Source: Tetracentron sinense
Taxonomy: Eukaryota > Streptophyta > Magnoliopsida > Trochodendrales > Trochodendraceae
Assembly (NCBI GenBank): GCA_015143295.1
Contig: CM026565.1
Coordinates: forward strand, 9,732,041-9,796,040
Reading direction: 5' to 3'
Length of the DNA stretch: 64,000 nt
How positions within the stretch are numbered: position 1 is the stretch's first letter; the number at the start of each line of letters is the position of its first letter. Shown here piece after piece: positions 46,480 to 57,240 of this stretch. A program made the translations under genes and the position numbers. The notes under the pieces were generated by a model that worked only from the letters and a program-made list of their open reading frames with translations, had not been told where the DNA came from and made no database searches.

Positions 46480-46760
46480 TTGTCACGTTGTGTTGTGCAT
46501 AGTGCTGAGCTCGTTGTCCGTTGTCTTATGTACAACGTGCCCGTCGTGAGCTGTACAACGTACACGTTGTTTGCTGTACAACGTACCCGTTGTCTGTTGC
46601 ACAACGGATGCACAACGTATACGTTATCAGAGCTAGAGCTACGTTATCAGAGTACGTTGTCTATGCGTTGTCTGTGCCTTATCAGAGCACGTTGTCAGAG
46701 CACGTTATCCGAGCTACGTCCTTAGTGCCTTCCGAGCTACGTCCTTAGTGCCTTCCGAGC
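46480..46760. promoter_or_regulatory. ACGT-core cluster in D 3' LTR
   Basis: Dense copies of ACAACGTACACGTT, TACGTTATCAGAG and GAGCTACGTC. ACGT is the core of plant bZIP/bHLH sites (G-box type), so this may be a transcription-factor array. That is inference. The shorter equivalent in the partner LTR is at 54360-54565. Confidence 0.45.
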
Positions 46761-46977
46761 TACGATTGCCTGCGAGTCCAGACTGTTTTGGCCATATCTT
46801 TTGACTCGTTCATCCAATTTTGACGATTCAACTTGCGTTGGGTTCGTACTTCAAAAAGGAACATTTTTGACATTTCAGAATTTCTAATTTCTTCCTTATT
46901 TATTAATTATACCTCTTTAAAGGCAAAATGGCAAGGAAGTGTCATGCATTAAATGTGAAAAGGCCCGGGGCTCTACA

Positions 46978-46990
46978 TCCTCCCCCCTTA
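46978..46990 (-). promoter_or_regulatory. Element D polypurine tract
   Basis: TCCTCCCCCCTTA directly after the LTR edge; almost pure purine on the sense strand. Confidence 0.85.
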
Positions 46991-47093
46991 CAAAAATTTC
47001 GCCCTCGAAATTTAGACGCTACTTGCATTACAAACCAAAAAGAAAGTTACAAGTCATATACAAACTTTAAAAAAAAAACTCATTCAATTAATT

Positions 47094-50000
47094 CTAGGTA
47101 CTTTGCTTTGGCTTCGGCTTCAGCTCCCATGTAGCTTCTTCCCGAGCATGGTGTTGCCATTGCACAAGAACCAAAGGGATTGTCTTGTTGCGAAGCACTT
47201 GATCTCTTCGATCCAAAATCTGAACCGGCTTTTCAATCAAGGTGAGGTCCTCTCGAATCTCCAACGGTTCCAAGTCTATGACATGCGAAGGATCCGCAAT
47301 GTACTTCCGAAGCATAGACACATGGAAGACGTTGTGAACTGCGGCCATGGGAGGTGGGAGAGCTACCCTGTAAGCAACCTCACCAACTCGTGTGATAATC
47401 TCAAAAGGCCCAACATACCGAGGACTGAGCTTGCCTCGCTTTCCAAATCTCATGATCCCTTTGCTAGGAGATACTTTCTCAAAAACTTGATTCCCTACTT
47501 GAAAATCCAAGTCCCTACGGCGCGTGTCCGCATAACTTTTCTGGCGATCGTGAGCGGCTTTCAATCGATCCCGAATGATCTTAACTGTGCCTGCAGTTTG
47601 CTCAATCAACTCCGGACCAAGTACTTATCTTTCTCCTACCTCATCCCAATAGAGAGGAGACCTACAACTTCGCCCATACAAGGCCTCAAATGGTGCCATT
47701 TGGATACTCGCCTGATAGCTGTTATTATAGGCGAATTCAACCAAAGGCAAGTGCTCTTCCCAACTGCCTCTGAAATCCAACATACAAGCCCGAAGCATGT
47801 CTTCAATGACTTGGTTCACTCTCTCGGTTTGTCCATCCGTCTGTGGATGAAAAGCGGTGCTGAAATCAAGTCGGGAACCCATAGCCTCCTGGAAGCTTTT
47901 CCAGAATCGTGATGTGAATCTTGGATCCCGATCTGACACAATACTAACGGGCACTCCGTGCAACCTCACCACTTCCTTGATGTACAAAGCGGCTAACTGA
48001 CTAGAGTTGAAAGTAGTTCGGTAAGGTAAGAAGTGAGCGGACTTCGTCAAACGGTCCACTACTACCCATATCGCATCTGAGCCCCTTGCCGTCTTTGGCA
48101 AGCCAACTATGAAATCCATGGATATGTTCTCCCATTTCCACTCAGGAATCGGAAGGGACTGTAATAGACCTGCGGGCCGCATGTGTTCTGCTTTTACCTG
48201 TTGACACACCAAGCACCGTGCTACATATTCCGTAACCTCCCTATTCATATTCCGCCACCAAAAGTGACTCTTGAGGTTCCGGTACATCTTTGTACCCCCT
48301 GGATGCACTGTGTACTTCGAACGGTGTGCTTCATCCAAAATCTCTCTTCGAAGATCTGCATTGGCTGGGACGCACAGCCTTCCCTTGAATGTGATAGCAC
48401 CCCGACTAGTGAGAGAGAAGTCTTCACTGCCCTTGTCAACTTCCTTGTCCCGGAAAGCCAACAATTCCGCATCCATGGCTTGATATTCTTGGATCAAATC
48501 TATAATGTACGGCCGAACCGTAACATTTGCCAAGGTAGGACCACGGACAGAGTTATTCACACTGATGTCCAGATTTTCCAAATCTTCTAGTAGCTTCCAT
48601 TCTTGAACCAACATGTGTGCTAACAACCCCTGAGGTCTTCTACTCAAAGCATCAGCCACTACATTTGCTTTACCCGGGTGGTATTGAATGGTACAATCAT
48701 AGTCCTTCAGAAATTCCATCCAACGCCATTGCCTTAGATTCAATTCCTTTTGGGAAAAGAGGTACTTGAGGCTCTTGTGGTCCGTATACACATAGAATTC
48801 CACCCCGTATAAGTAATGTCGCCAGATCTTGAGTGCAAACACGACTGCGGCAAGCTCTAAGTCGTGCGTGGGGTAATTCTTCTCATGCTCCTTCAATTGC
48901 CTCGATGCATAGGCAATGACCTTCTTGTGTTGCATAAGCACACATCTAAGTCCAACGTGTGAGGCATCACTGTACACCTCATACCCAAGAGGTCCAAATG
49001 GCACAGTAAGGACAGGGGCTGTAGTAAGCCTCTTCTTCAGTTCCGTGAAACTGATCTCGCACTTTTCACTCCATACAAACTTGGCGTTCTTCCTTGTCAG
49101 GTAAGTGAGCGGTGCTGCAAGGCTAGAGAAACCCTCTACGAATCTCCTGTAGTAGCCTGCCAACCCAAGAAAGCTGCGTATCTCGGTAACACTCTTGGGC
49201 CTCGCCCAACTCATAATTGGTTCAATCTTCTTTGGATCTACCGAGATACCTTCTGCAGAAACAACGTGGCCTAGGAATGCCACCTCTTCCAACCAAAACT
49301 CACACTTGCTAAGTTTGGCGTATAGCTTGTGCTCTCTTAGCATTTCCAAAGCAAGGCATAGGTCGCGTGTGTGATCTTCCCGTGTCTGGGAATAGACCAA
49401 AATGTCATCAACAAATACAATCACGCACCTATCAAGATATGGCCGGAACACCCGGTTCATCAAATCCATAAAGGCTGCCGGCGCGATCGTGAGTCCAAAA
49501 GGCATCACCAAGAACTCGTAGTGTCCATACCGAGTCCTGAAAGCAGTTTTGGGAACATCTTCCACCTTAATCTTCAACTGGTGATAACCCGATCGAAGGT
49601 CTGTCTTCGAGAAAAATCTCGCTCCCTTCAACTGATCGAACCAGTCATCAATCCTAGGCAAGGGATACCTATTCTTTATAGTGACTTTGTTCAATTGCCT
49701 GTAATCGACGCACATCCGCATCGAGCCATCTTTCTTCTTAACAAACAACACCGGGGCACCCCACGGTGAGACACTTGGTCGAATGAAACCAAGACCTTGT
49801 AATTCTTCCAACTGGGTCTTTAACTCTTTGAGTTCAATAGGGGCCATTCTATACGGAGCCCTGAAAACAGGAGCTGTGCCTGGTGCAAGCTCGATCACAA
49901 ACTCAATCTCCCTGTCTGGAGGCAATCCTGGCAACTCCTCTGGAAATACATCCAGGAACTCACTCACAACCGGAATAGTCGATGAGTCCTTTACCTCGGG

Positions 50001-50495
50001 GTTAGCTAAGCTCAACGCCGTAAAATGAGCAATATATCTACTTTTCAACCCGCGAAAGTGGAATGGTTTTCCTTCTACTGGCTTGAAGAGTACCATTTTC
50101 TCAAAGCAAGCTACATGCCCATGATGTGCTGCTAACCAATCCATTCCCAATATAACATCAAAGTCTTGGAATCCAAGGACGATGAGATCAACCGCCAACT
50201 CGTGGCTTCCAACTTGGACCACACTATTTCTATACACTTTATCTGCCAATACTGTTTTGCCAAGAGGAGTCGAAATGGCTAACTCCGGTTCTAGCTGACT
50301 TGGCTCTACAGAAAAGCCTTCTGAAAAACTCGGCGAGACAAATGAATGAGTAGACCCGGTATCAATCAACACTTGAGCCAAATACTCATTGACTAGTAGG
50401 GTTCCTAAAATTTTAACTAGCAGAGTTAATCCATGCATCAACAGTGTATACATGTAGGTATATATACATATATAACATGCCAAGTACGTACACAA
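47094..50495 (-). pseudogene. pol: Element D pol region, nearly whole (protease, RT, RNase H, integrase, chromodomain)
   Basis: Seen in sense order: protease [13 protein letters not shown] (50330-50370) and [11 protein letters not shown] (near 50130). RT has [20 protein letters not shown] (49655-49715) and FVDDILVYS (49390-49420). RNase H has YSDASHVGL (48960-48985) and [10 protein letters not shown]. The integrase zinc region [11 protein letters not shown]...[11 protein letters not shown] is at 48190-48330. The integrase core has [27 protein letters not shown] and [10 protein letters not shown], with the third acidic residue in EDML (47800-48080). The C-terminal module (GPFEIITRVGEVAYRVALP, about 47370-47430) ends in a chromodomain-like stretch with EEATWE (47100-47260). 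The first ~30 codons of the open frame at its upstream end lie in the gag/protease spacer and are probably not authentic. Length is as expected for Tekay pol. About one break. Confidence 0.93.
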
Positions 50496-50552
50496 TCAAT
50501 TAATACTTAACAGTTTAATTTACAGATAATTAAATAAGCTACAACTGCGTAC
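50405..50552 (-). other. Element D gag/protease spacer, AT-rich and intron-like
   Basis: A 148-bp AT-rich spacer with TATATATAC-like runs between gag and protease, GT- and AG-type ends on the sense strand. It matches spacers of A and F in position and length. See A's spacer for interpretation. Confidence 0.5.
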
Positions 50553-51801
50553 CTTGCACTACATCGTCAGATGCAAGTGCATCACCCTTTGTTAAGGTAA
50601 AAACTCGCCCCTGGTTCGCCTGGCGAGACTGAGGTGTAGACCGGGTAGTCTGAGATGACGCCTGATATGATCCTGCTGGGCGTGCTGGTGACCTAATCCC
50701 CTGAGACTGGCCTGGTAAATGCCGACTGGGGCAATTCCTGATCATATGGCCCTGGCGACCACAATGAAAACATCCACCCGATGCTCTTCGACAACCTCCT
50801 GCCGGGTGCCTTCGGTCGCATGAAGTGCAGACCTCGTGTGTATAAGTCGGAGGGGCCGGAGGTGGAGCATATCTCATCGTCTGAGGTGCAACAGGCCGTG
50901 GGGCCGGAAGAGCCTGAGGTCGCGGTGCCTGAGGCACATACTGCCGTGGAGCTGGAGGCGCATAAGATGGCCTCATCGGTGGTGATGGCCACGCATACTG
51001 ATAAGGGCCGGTACGAGCCCGCCTCTCTAGAGGTGCTGAACTACTGGATTGGCCTCTCGTCAATTCCCTCTTCTTGGACACCGCCTCAAAGTTGGTCTCA
51101 ACCAACAAGGCTTTATCCACCACTTCAGCGTAAGTGGTGTGCCTAAAGACCGATACTTTCTCCATGATGACATCCTTGAGTCCTTGCTCAAACCTCCTTG
51201 CCTTCATTGCCTCGGTGGCAATCATATGTGTCGCGAAGCGTGATAGCTCCGAGAACTTGGCCTCATAAGCGGCCACAGACATCGAACCTTGCTCAAGGTT
51301 GATGAATTCTCTCTCTTTCTTTTCCCGTGCTCCAATCGGAAAATACTTCTTGTAAAAAGTATCTTTGAACTCCTCCCAAGTCCAAGGTTGACCCTGCATG
51401 GTCAAATCTCGCGTCCTCAATGCGGACAACCACCAATGGTGGGCTTCACCTTCTAGCATGAAAACTGCCCATGCTACTCTATCCTCCTCTGTAGGCGAGA
51501 GGACCGCAAAGATCTTCTCCATCTGGAGGATCCATGCCTCCGCAGCAAGAGGGTCCACACTCCCATGGAAGGGTGGAGGCCTCAATCTCCTGAATGCCTC
51601 AACTCCAGCGGTACGATGTACTGGAGCTGCGGGCGGTGGAGTAGGTGCCGCCGATGATGGTATAGCCTGCCGAGCCGCCAGTATGGCGAGTGTCTCAGCA
51701 ATAGAGCCTAAGACCTGAGAGAGGTCCGGCTGCTCATCCTCATCCCGTGAAGAAGAGGAAGCTCTGGTATGTGGTCCACGACCCCGTGTGTTCCGTCTCA
51801 T
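50539..51801 (-). CDS. gag: Element D gag coding region (420 codons, open)
   Basis: Capsid/nucleocapsid protein of a Tekay-type element. Starts at MRRNTRGRGPHTR; an Arg/Gly-rich N-terminus then SIAETLAILAARQ (about 32-45) and a proline-rich linker (about 48-62). The gag core has AEAWILQMEKIFAVL, LEGEAHHWWLSAL, YKKYFPIGAREKKEREF and SRFATHMIATEAMK (about 85-215). A second proline/tyrosine-rich linker (about 265-320) precedes a CCHC knuckle CFHCGRQGHMIRNCP at about 344-358, followed by a Gln/Ser/Arg-rich tail ending near DDVVQG. The open frame runs a few codons into the spacer. It would package element RNA in virus-like particles. Fully open, in keeping with the youth of the element. Confidence 0.93.
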   Translation of the reverse strand: MRRNTRGRGPHTRASSSSRDEDEQPDLSQVLGSIAETLAILAARQAIPSSAAPTPPPAAPVHRTAGVEAFRRLRPPPFHGSVDPLAAEAWILQMEKIFAVLSPTEEDRVAWAVFMLEGEAHHWWLSALRTRDLTMQGQPWTWEEFKDTFYKKYFPIGAREKKEREFINLEQGSMSVAAYEAKFSELSRFATHMIATEAMKARRFEQGLKDVIMEKVSVFRHTTYAEVVDKALLVETNFEAVSKKRELTRGQSSSSAPLERRARTGPYQYAWPSPPMRPSYAPPAPRQYVPQAPRPQALPAPRPVAPQTMRYAPPPAPPTYTHEVCTSCDRRHPAGGCRRASGGCFHCGRQGHMIRNCPSRHLPGQSQGIRSPARPAGSYQASSQTTRSTPQSRQANQGRVFTLTKGDALASDDVVQGTQL

Positions 51802-52161
51802 GACTAAAGTCCTGAGAATAATAACACCACATGAGTCTAACTTGAAACTACAGTTTATTTCAATGCCATTTCACAATAATTCAATTTGTATTAGTTGTAT
51901 AATACTAATACACATCACATCAAGTCATCAGAGTATTCATCACAATGTACTTATACTTTAGTGTTCTGGCGTACCTAGGACCGTACTTGGTTAAAGCAAC
52001 CATTTTAGACTAAGACTAAAGTTTAGTCTTACACTTGGAACCAGACTCGCTCCCGACTTACTTCCTTCCTAACTTGTTTCCTAACATATGCTCTTGTCAA
52101 GCCGTGGTATAAGATTCTAAGTGACCCTAGAGACCTAAAGCCTAAGCTCTGATACCACTTC
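51802..52161 (-). other. Element D leader with primer binding site
   Basis: 360-bp leader. Primer binding site TGGTATCAGAGC on the minus strand at 52146-52157, complementary to initiator-Met tRNA, four bases inside the LTR edge. No other feature is seen. Confidence 0.9.
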
Positions 52162-54774
52162 TGTCGCGACCCAAAACCCACCCTAGGAGTTAGAGTGAAC
52201 TTTGGACGACTAATCATGACTTGCTTGACAACCAACCTGCAAAACCCACAGAGCATATACAATAGAGGACATTATAGCGAAAACATAACCCTAATGCACA
52301 GCGGAAGTCTACCAAACCTCTATGTATAGGCATACGCAGATCCAAGTTTATACAAAAGTAACCAGAAGAAAGTGCGGACAGACCCACCAAAATACATGAA
52401 TGTATATCTCTCATCTCACCCACAGCTATTCACTCAGAATCTACAACCACCTAATGGTAACCCTCTACTGGAGGTTCCTCCAAAGGTTCCTCGACGTACT
52501 CCTCTTCCACCCATGGACCAGGAGCACAAACATCAAATGGAGCAGCAGCTCCCTCAGAACCTACCGACATAAGAAGTACGGTTGAGCATGGAATACTCAG
52601 CGGGTACCAAATGCTAACCAATAGTTATAGCATAAAAATGGCAATACATAAATCAGGAGCAATTCATATATGTTAGACGGAAACAATTCATATCATACAA
52701 GGAAGTAAAGCAATTTATAATCATGCTTGTATTTCGTAGAAAGCCGATAAAACCTCTTGAAAACATCGTGCACTTGACTTGGCTTGAAATATCTTTTCGT
52801 ACTTGAAAGCTTGTCGTGTTTGTCTTACTTGATCTTGTCGAGCGTGTCGTACGTGTCATGTCATGCATGTCATGCGTGCTTGCTTGTGATCATGTAACTT
52901 GTGAGATACACTTGTGAGATATCCTTGTGAGATGCGCTTGAGAGATGCCTTGAGAGGGAAGGGAGACCCTTCTTTATGCAATGCACTTGCGAGGGAAGGG
53001 AGACCCTTCTTCATGATATGTATGTACTTGCGAGGGAAGGGAGGCCCTTCTTCATGATATGCACTTGTGAGTGAGGGGAGACCCCTCGTGGAATGTTGGT
53101 TCTTGTTTTCTTGTGAAAAGCGAGGTAAAACATATCGTAGGATATATCCCACCTCTAACCATGTTCTTGAAAACCTCGATAAATCATGTCATGCATGCCG
53201 TGCTCATGGGAACCGTGTACATACTTGCATTTAAATTTAAATATGACATTTGGGTAATTTCACAACACATATAACATCAATGATTGAGCAATGTAATATT
53301 CATATCATTTAGGGAAAGCAAGAAAACACACTATCATAGGCCCTAGCAATATTCATAATTTATTAGGCATGCATTTCCTAATTTACAACTCATTTTATTC
53401 ACCTTGGCATTTCATCAAACATGGTGTGTTCATTATTCATTATTCATTTAAACCTAAATCATGCTTTTCTAGGTGAGTTTACTCACATCATAAAGGTGTG
53501 TTTATTATGGATACAATGCCCTCCCCATTTTAATCATCACAACACAACCCTTGGCATCCAATCGCCCATTCCATCTCCATTCACCATTCACAACCATCCA
53601 TCTCATAGCACATGTGTAAATGAAAGAAAATCAAAAAAAATAAAGGGAAAAGAGGAACTATAACTGGGAGGGTAGTTAGAAGTACCGACCTTGAAGAAAT
53701 GGGGAAGAAACTCCTTCCAAAAACGACCGTGAAGTGCTGCCCTAGCTTGGGGAACGCTCTCCACGAGTGCTTGAGCCGTGATCTTGGAGAAAAACCGGAC
53801 TTGAAGTGATCTAGGTTCTCAAAACCCCTTTGATTCTTCTCCAAAAGCAAAACCCTAGCTTAGGAAACCCTTTCTCCTCTCTTCTAATCCCCCAAATCCT
53901 CTAAGTGTTGAGAATGAGCCCTAAAGGCTCGGGTTACACTCTTAAGGTAAGAGTGAACCGACCAAAAGACCATAATACCCTTACTGAAATTTCTGCAAAA
54001 ACACGAGTGCCGAACACGTTGTGCTGTGAATAGTGCCGAACACGTTGTGCTGTTAATAGTGCCGAACACGTTGTGCTGTGAATAGTGCCGAACACGTTGT
54101 GCTGTGAATAGTTCCAAACACGTTGTGCTGTGAATAGTGCCGAACACGTTGTGCTGTGAATAGTGCCGAACACGTTGTGCTGTGAATAGTGCCGAACACG
54201 TTGTGCTGTGAATAATGTCGAACACGTTGTGCTATGAATAGTGCCGAACACGTTGTGCTGTGAATAGTGCCAAACACGTTGTGCTGTGAATAGTGCCAAA
54301 CACGTTGTGCTGTGAATAGTGCCGAGTACGTTGTGCTGTGAAGGGTGCCGAACCCGTTGTCACGTTGTGTTGTCCATCGTGAGCTGTACAACGTACACGT
54401 CGTTTGCTGTACAACGTACCCGTTGTCTATTGCACAACGGATGCACAACGTATACGTTATCAGAGCTAGAGCTACGTTATCAGAGTACGTTGTCTATGCG
54501 TTGTATGTGCCTTGTCAGAGCACGTTATCCGAGCTACGTCCTTAGTGCCTTCCGAGCTACGAGTGCCTGCAGGTCCAGACTGTTTTGGCCATATCTTTTG
54601 ACTCGTTCGTCCGATTTTGACGATTCAACTTGCGTTGGGTTCGTACTTGGAAAAGGAACATTTTTGACATTTTGGAATTTCTAATTTATTCCTTATTTAT
54701 TAATTATACCTCTTTAAAGGCAAAATGGCAACGAAGTGTCATGTATTAAATGTGAAAAGGCCCGGGGCTCTACA
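52162..54774 (-). repeat. Element D 5' LTR
   Basis: 2.61 kb, nearly identical to 44312-46977. Hairpin box 52581-52601, ~45-bp array 52940-53090, 26-bp minisatellite 54006-54345 (about 13 units), ACGT-rich zone 54360-54565 (shorter than in the partner), distal block 54578-54650. Followed by target duplication AATTG and resumption of copia gag. Confidence 0.94.
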
Positions 54775-54779
54775 AATTG

Positions 54780-55094
54780 TCACTAAGTGAGCTTATGAAC
54801 TCACTTGTGATTGCAGAAGATTTGATCAAAAAGTCAACTAAAGGTGAAACATTAATCGTCGATAAACCTGATACCTCCAATAAATCTAAAAAGTTTAGAA
54901 AAGGAAAGAAAGGTAAAGGAAAGTTTAAAGACAATAAAGGTAAGGCAAGAGTTGCCAAAGGTTCTTCAGGGAAAGCTAGCAAGGAAAACAAAGACAATGG
55001 AAAGTGTTTCCACTGTGGTAAAATAGGCCACTAGAAGAGGAATTGCAGGACTTACTTCGCAACTCTTAAGAAGGGTAGCGGAAGTACTCAAGGT
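54780..55094 (+). pseudogene. gag: Element C gag, downstream fragment with zinc knuckle
   Basis: Copia gag resumes after element D: LSELMNSLVIAEDLIKK, then a lysine-rich stretch, then a CCHC knuckle beginning CFHCGKIGH near 55003-55030. Lys-rich DNA/RNA-binding tails before the knuckle are usual in copia gag. Broken. Confidence 0.8.
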
Positions 55095-57219
55095 ATGAGA
55101 TACTTTGAAATACATATTACTATTGAGTCTAACTTTCTGGACGATCCTCCTAACTCATGGTGCGTGGATTCTGGATCCACTGTACACGTTTGTAATTCTT
55201 TGCAGGGGTTCAAGGAAACTAGAAAGCCGACCAAACAGGAGCAGAAGCTTAAAGTTGGCTCCGGTGCAAATGTTGCAGTGAAGTCAATTGGCTTGTTTAC
55301 TCTTCATTTACCTGATGCAAAGACATTAATTTTAGAAGACTGCCTTTATGTGCCTTCAGCACATCGAAATTTGATTTCAGTATCTAGACTCTTATTTTAT
55401 GGATTCTCTATCAATTTTAATTCAATTGTTGAAATTAAGAAAGATAGAATGGTCTTGATAACTGGTAATCTAATTAATGGTCTTTATTTAATATTTCCAT
55501 TGGTAAATAATAAATGTCTGCAAAGTGACAATGTCTCATCATCTAGAATGTCTGGAATGAAGAGACATTGCACTGAGTCTACTTATCTTTGGCATAAGAG
55601 ACTTGGTCACATTAATCTTGATAGGATCAAGAGGTTAGCAATAAATGGTCCCCTTGACTTCCTCAAAGTAGAACCACTCCCTACATGCGAGTCTTGTCTC
55701 GAAGGGAAGATGACCAAGAAGCCTTACCCTAAAAAGGTAGGAAGAGCCGAAGAAAAGTTAAGACTAATACATAGTGATGTATGTGGTCCATTTAACATTG
55801 TTGCACGAGATCAATACCGGTATTTTGTCACATTTACCAATGGTAAGGTGGAGACCTATAAAGCTAGACTTGTTGCAAAAGGTTATACTCAAATTCAAGG
55901 AGTTGATTATGAGGATATATACCTTTTCACCTGTAGCTATACTTAAATCCATCAGGATATTGCTAGCTATAGCTGCACACCATGACTATGAGATATGGCA
56001 AATGGATGTCAAACCTGCTTTCCTTAATAGAATGTTAGATGAAGACATCTATATGAAGCAACTAGAGGGCTTCATTGCTCCTAACCAGGAGAACATGGTA
56101 TGCAAGCTCAACAAGTCGATATATGGTTTGAAACAAGCTTCAAGAAACTGGAACCAAAGATTTGATCTTTCGATCAAAGAATTTGGAAGAATCTTGTATA
56201 TACAAGAAGGATAGTGGGAGAGCGGTAGTATACCTAATTCTATATGTAGATGACATCCTACTCATTGGGAATGATGTAGGGATGTTGTCATCAGTCAAGA
56301 TATGGCTTTCTCAATATTTCTCAATGAAAGACTTAGGAGAGGCGTCATATATTCTTGGAATAAAGATTCTGAGAGATAGGAAATGCCAATGGGATTGAGC
56401 CAAACTTCCTACATAGACAACATATTTTCTAGGTACAGTATGAGTGATTGTAAGACAACACTCATTCCTTTTAGACATGGTGTCACTTTATCTAAAAAGA
56501 TGGCCCCTACATCAGCTGATGAGATTGAGCAGATGGAGAGGTGCCCTTATGCTTCGACAGTTGGGAGCATCATGTATGCCATGTTATGTACTAGAACAGA
56601 TATCTGTTATGCAGTGGGAGTTTTTAGTCAGTTCCAAAGCAATCCAGGTGTTAATCATTGGACTGTAGTGAAGCACATTATGAAGTACCTGAAAAGGACT
56701 AGGGATTATGTGTTTACCTTTCAATCAGAAGATTTAGTTGGACTGGGTTATACTGATTCCGATTTCCAATCTGACCCGAACAATAGTGCTTCCACATCTG
56801 GGTATATGTTCACACTAGGTGGTGCTGCTGTCAGTTGGCGCAGGATAAAGCAGAAGAGTATTGCTGACTCCACCACATAAGTAGAATATATTGCAGCTTC
56901 AAAAGCAGCAAAAGAAGCAGTCTGGTTCAGAAGGTTTTTGCAAGAGCTAGGAAATGTTCCTTCAACACTCAGACCTATCACTCTCTTCTGTGATAATAAC
57001 GGTGCAGTAGCCCATAGCATAGAACCTAGGAACCACAAAAGGATAAAATATGTGGAGCGGAAGTATCATCTCATTCGTGAGATCATTGACAGGCAAGATG
57101 TAGTGGTTACAAAGATTAGGTTTCAACTTAATGTTGCAAACCCGATGATTAAGGCTTTATCAGATAAAGTTTTTGTAACACACTTAGACATTATGGGATT
57201 GAAATCTATGGGACAGTGA
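55095..57219 (+). pseudogene. pol: Element C pol region (protease, integrase, RT, RNase H)
   Basis: Seen in copia order: protease WCVDSGSTVHVCNS (55158-55200), the pre-integrase zinc motif LWHKRLGHINLDRI (55588-55630) with CESCLEGKMTKKPY (55686-55727), and an integrase-like segment HSDVCGPFN (near 55770-55795). RT follows with ARLVAKGYTQIQGVDYED (about 55864-55917), WQMDVKPAFLN (55997-56030), YGLKQASRNWNQRFD (56121-56165) and YVDDILLIGND (56243-56275). RNase H closes the region with YTDSDFQSDPNNSASTSGY (56749-56805) and CDNNGAVA (56989-57012). The order integrase before RT defines Ty1/copia. Broken at several places. Confidence 0.88.
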
Positions 57220-57229
57220 CTTTTAGGGC

Positions 57230-57240
57230 AAGTGGGAGAT
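57230..57240 (+). promoter_or_regulatory. Element C polypurine tract
   Basis: AAGTGGGAGAT, purine-rich and directly before the 3' LTR start TGTTAGAC. AGTGGGAGATTGTTA is a common PPT/LTR junction in plant copia elements. Confidence 0.85.

Larger units (their letters stand above)
44312..46977 (-). repeat. Element D 3' LTR
   Basis: 2.67 kb, left edge TGTCGC, right edge GGCTCTACA. Hairpin box 44730-44750, a ~45-bp array with AGGGAAGGGAGACCCTTCTT (45090-45240, four units), a 26-bp minisatellite (46156-46470), a CGTTGT/ACGT-rich zone (46480-46760) and the distal block (46780-46850). Confidence 0.94.
44312..54774 (-). mobile_element. Element D: Tekay/Del-type gypsy retrotransposon, youngest, nearly whole
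   Basis: Both LTRs (44312-46977, 52162-54774), primer site (52146-52157), polypurine tract (46978-46990), gag and pol are present, with a perfect target duplication AATTG at 44307-44311 and 54775-54779. The LTRs are nearly identical: across the first ~1.4 kb I counted only a handful of differences. Gag is open, and pol is almost entirely open, with about one visible break. By nesting it is the last insertion of the right-hand nest. It sits in the gag of copia element C, in the opposite orientation. Confidence 0.95.

Noticed and set aside
46033-46613. Overlapping minus-strand ORFs with HSTTCSALFTAQRV repeats (also 53884-54448)
   Set aside because: They are the 26-bp minisatellite read in several frames. 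All frames stay open because the unit lacks stops, which is no sign of a protein.
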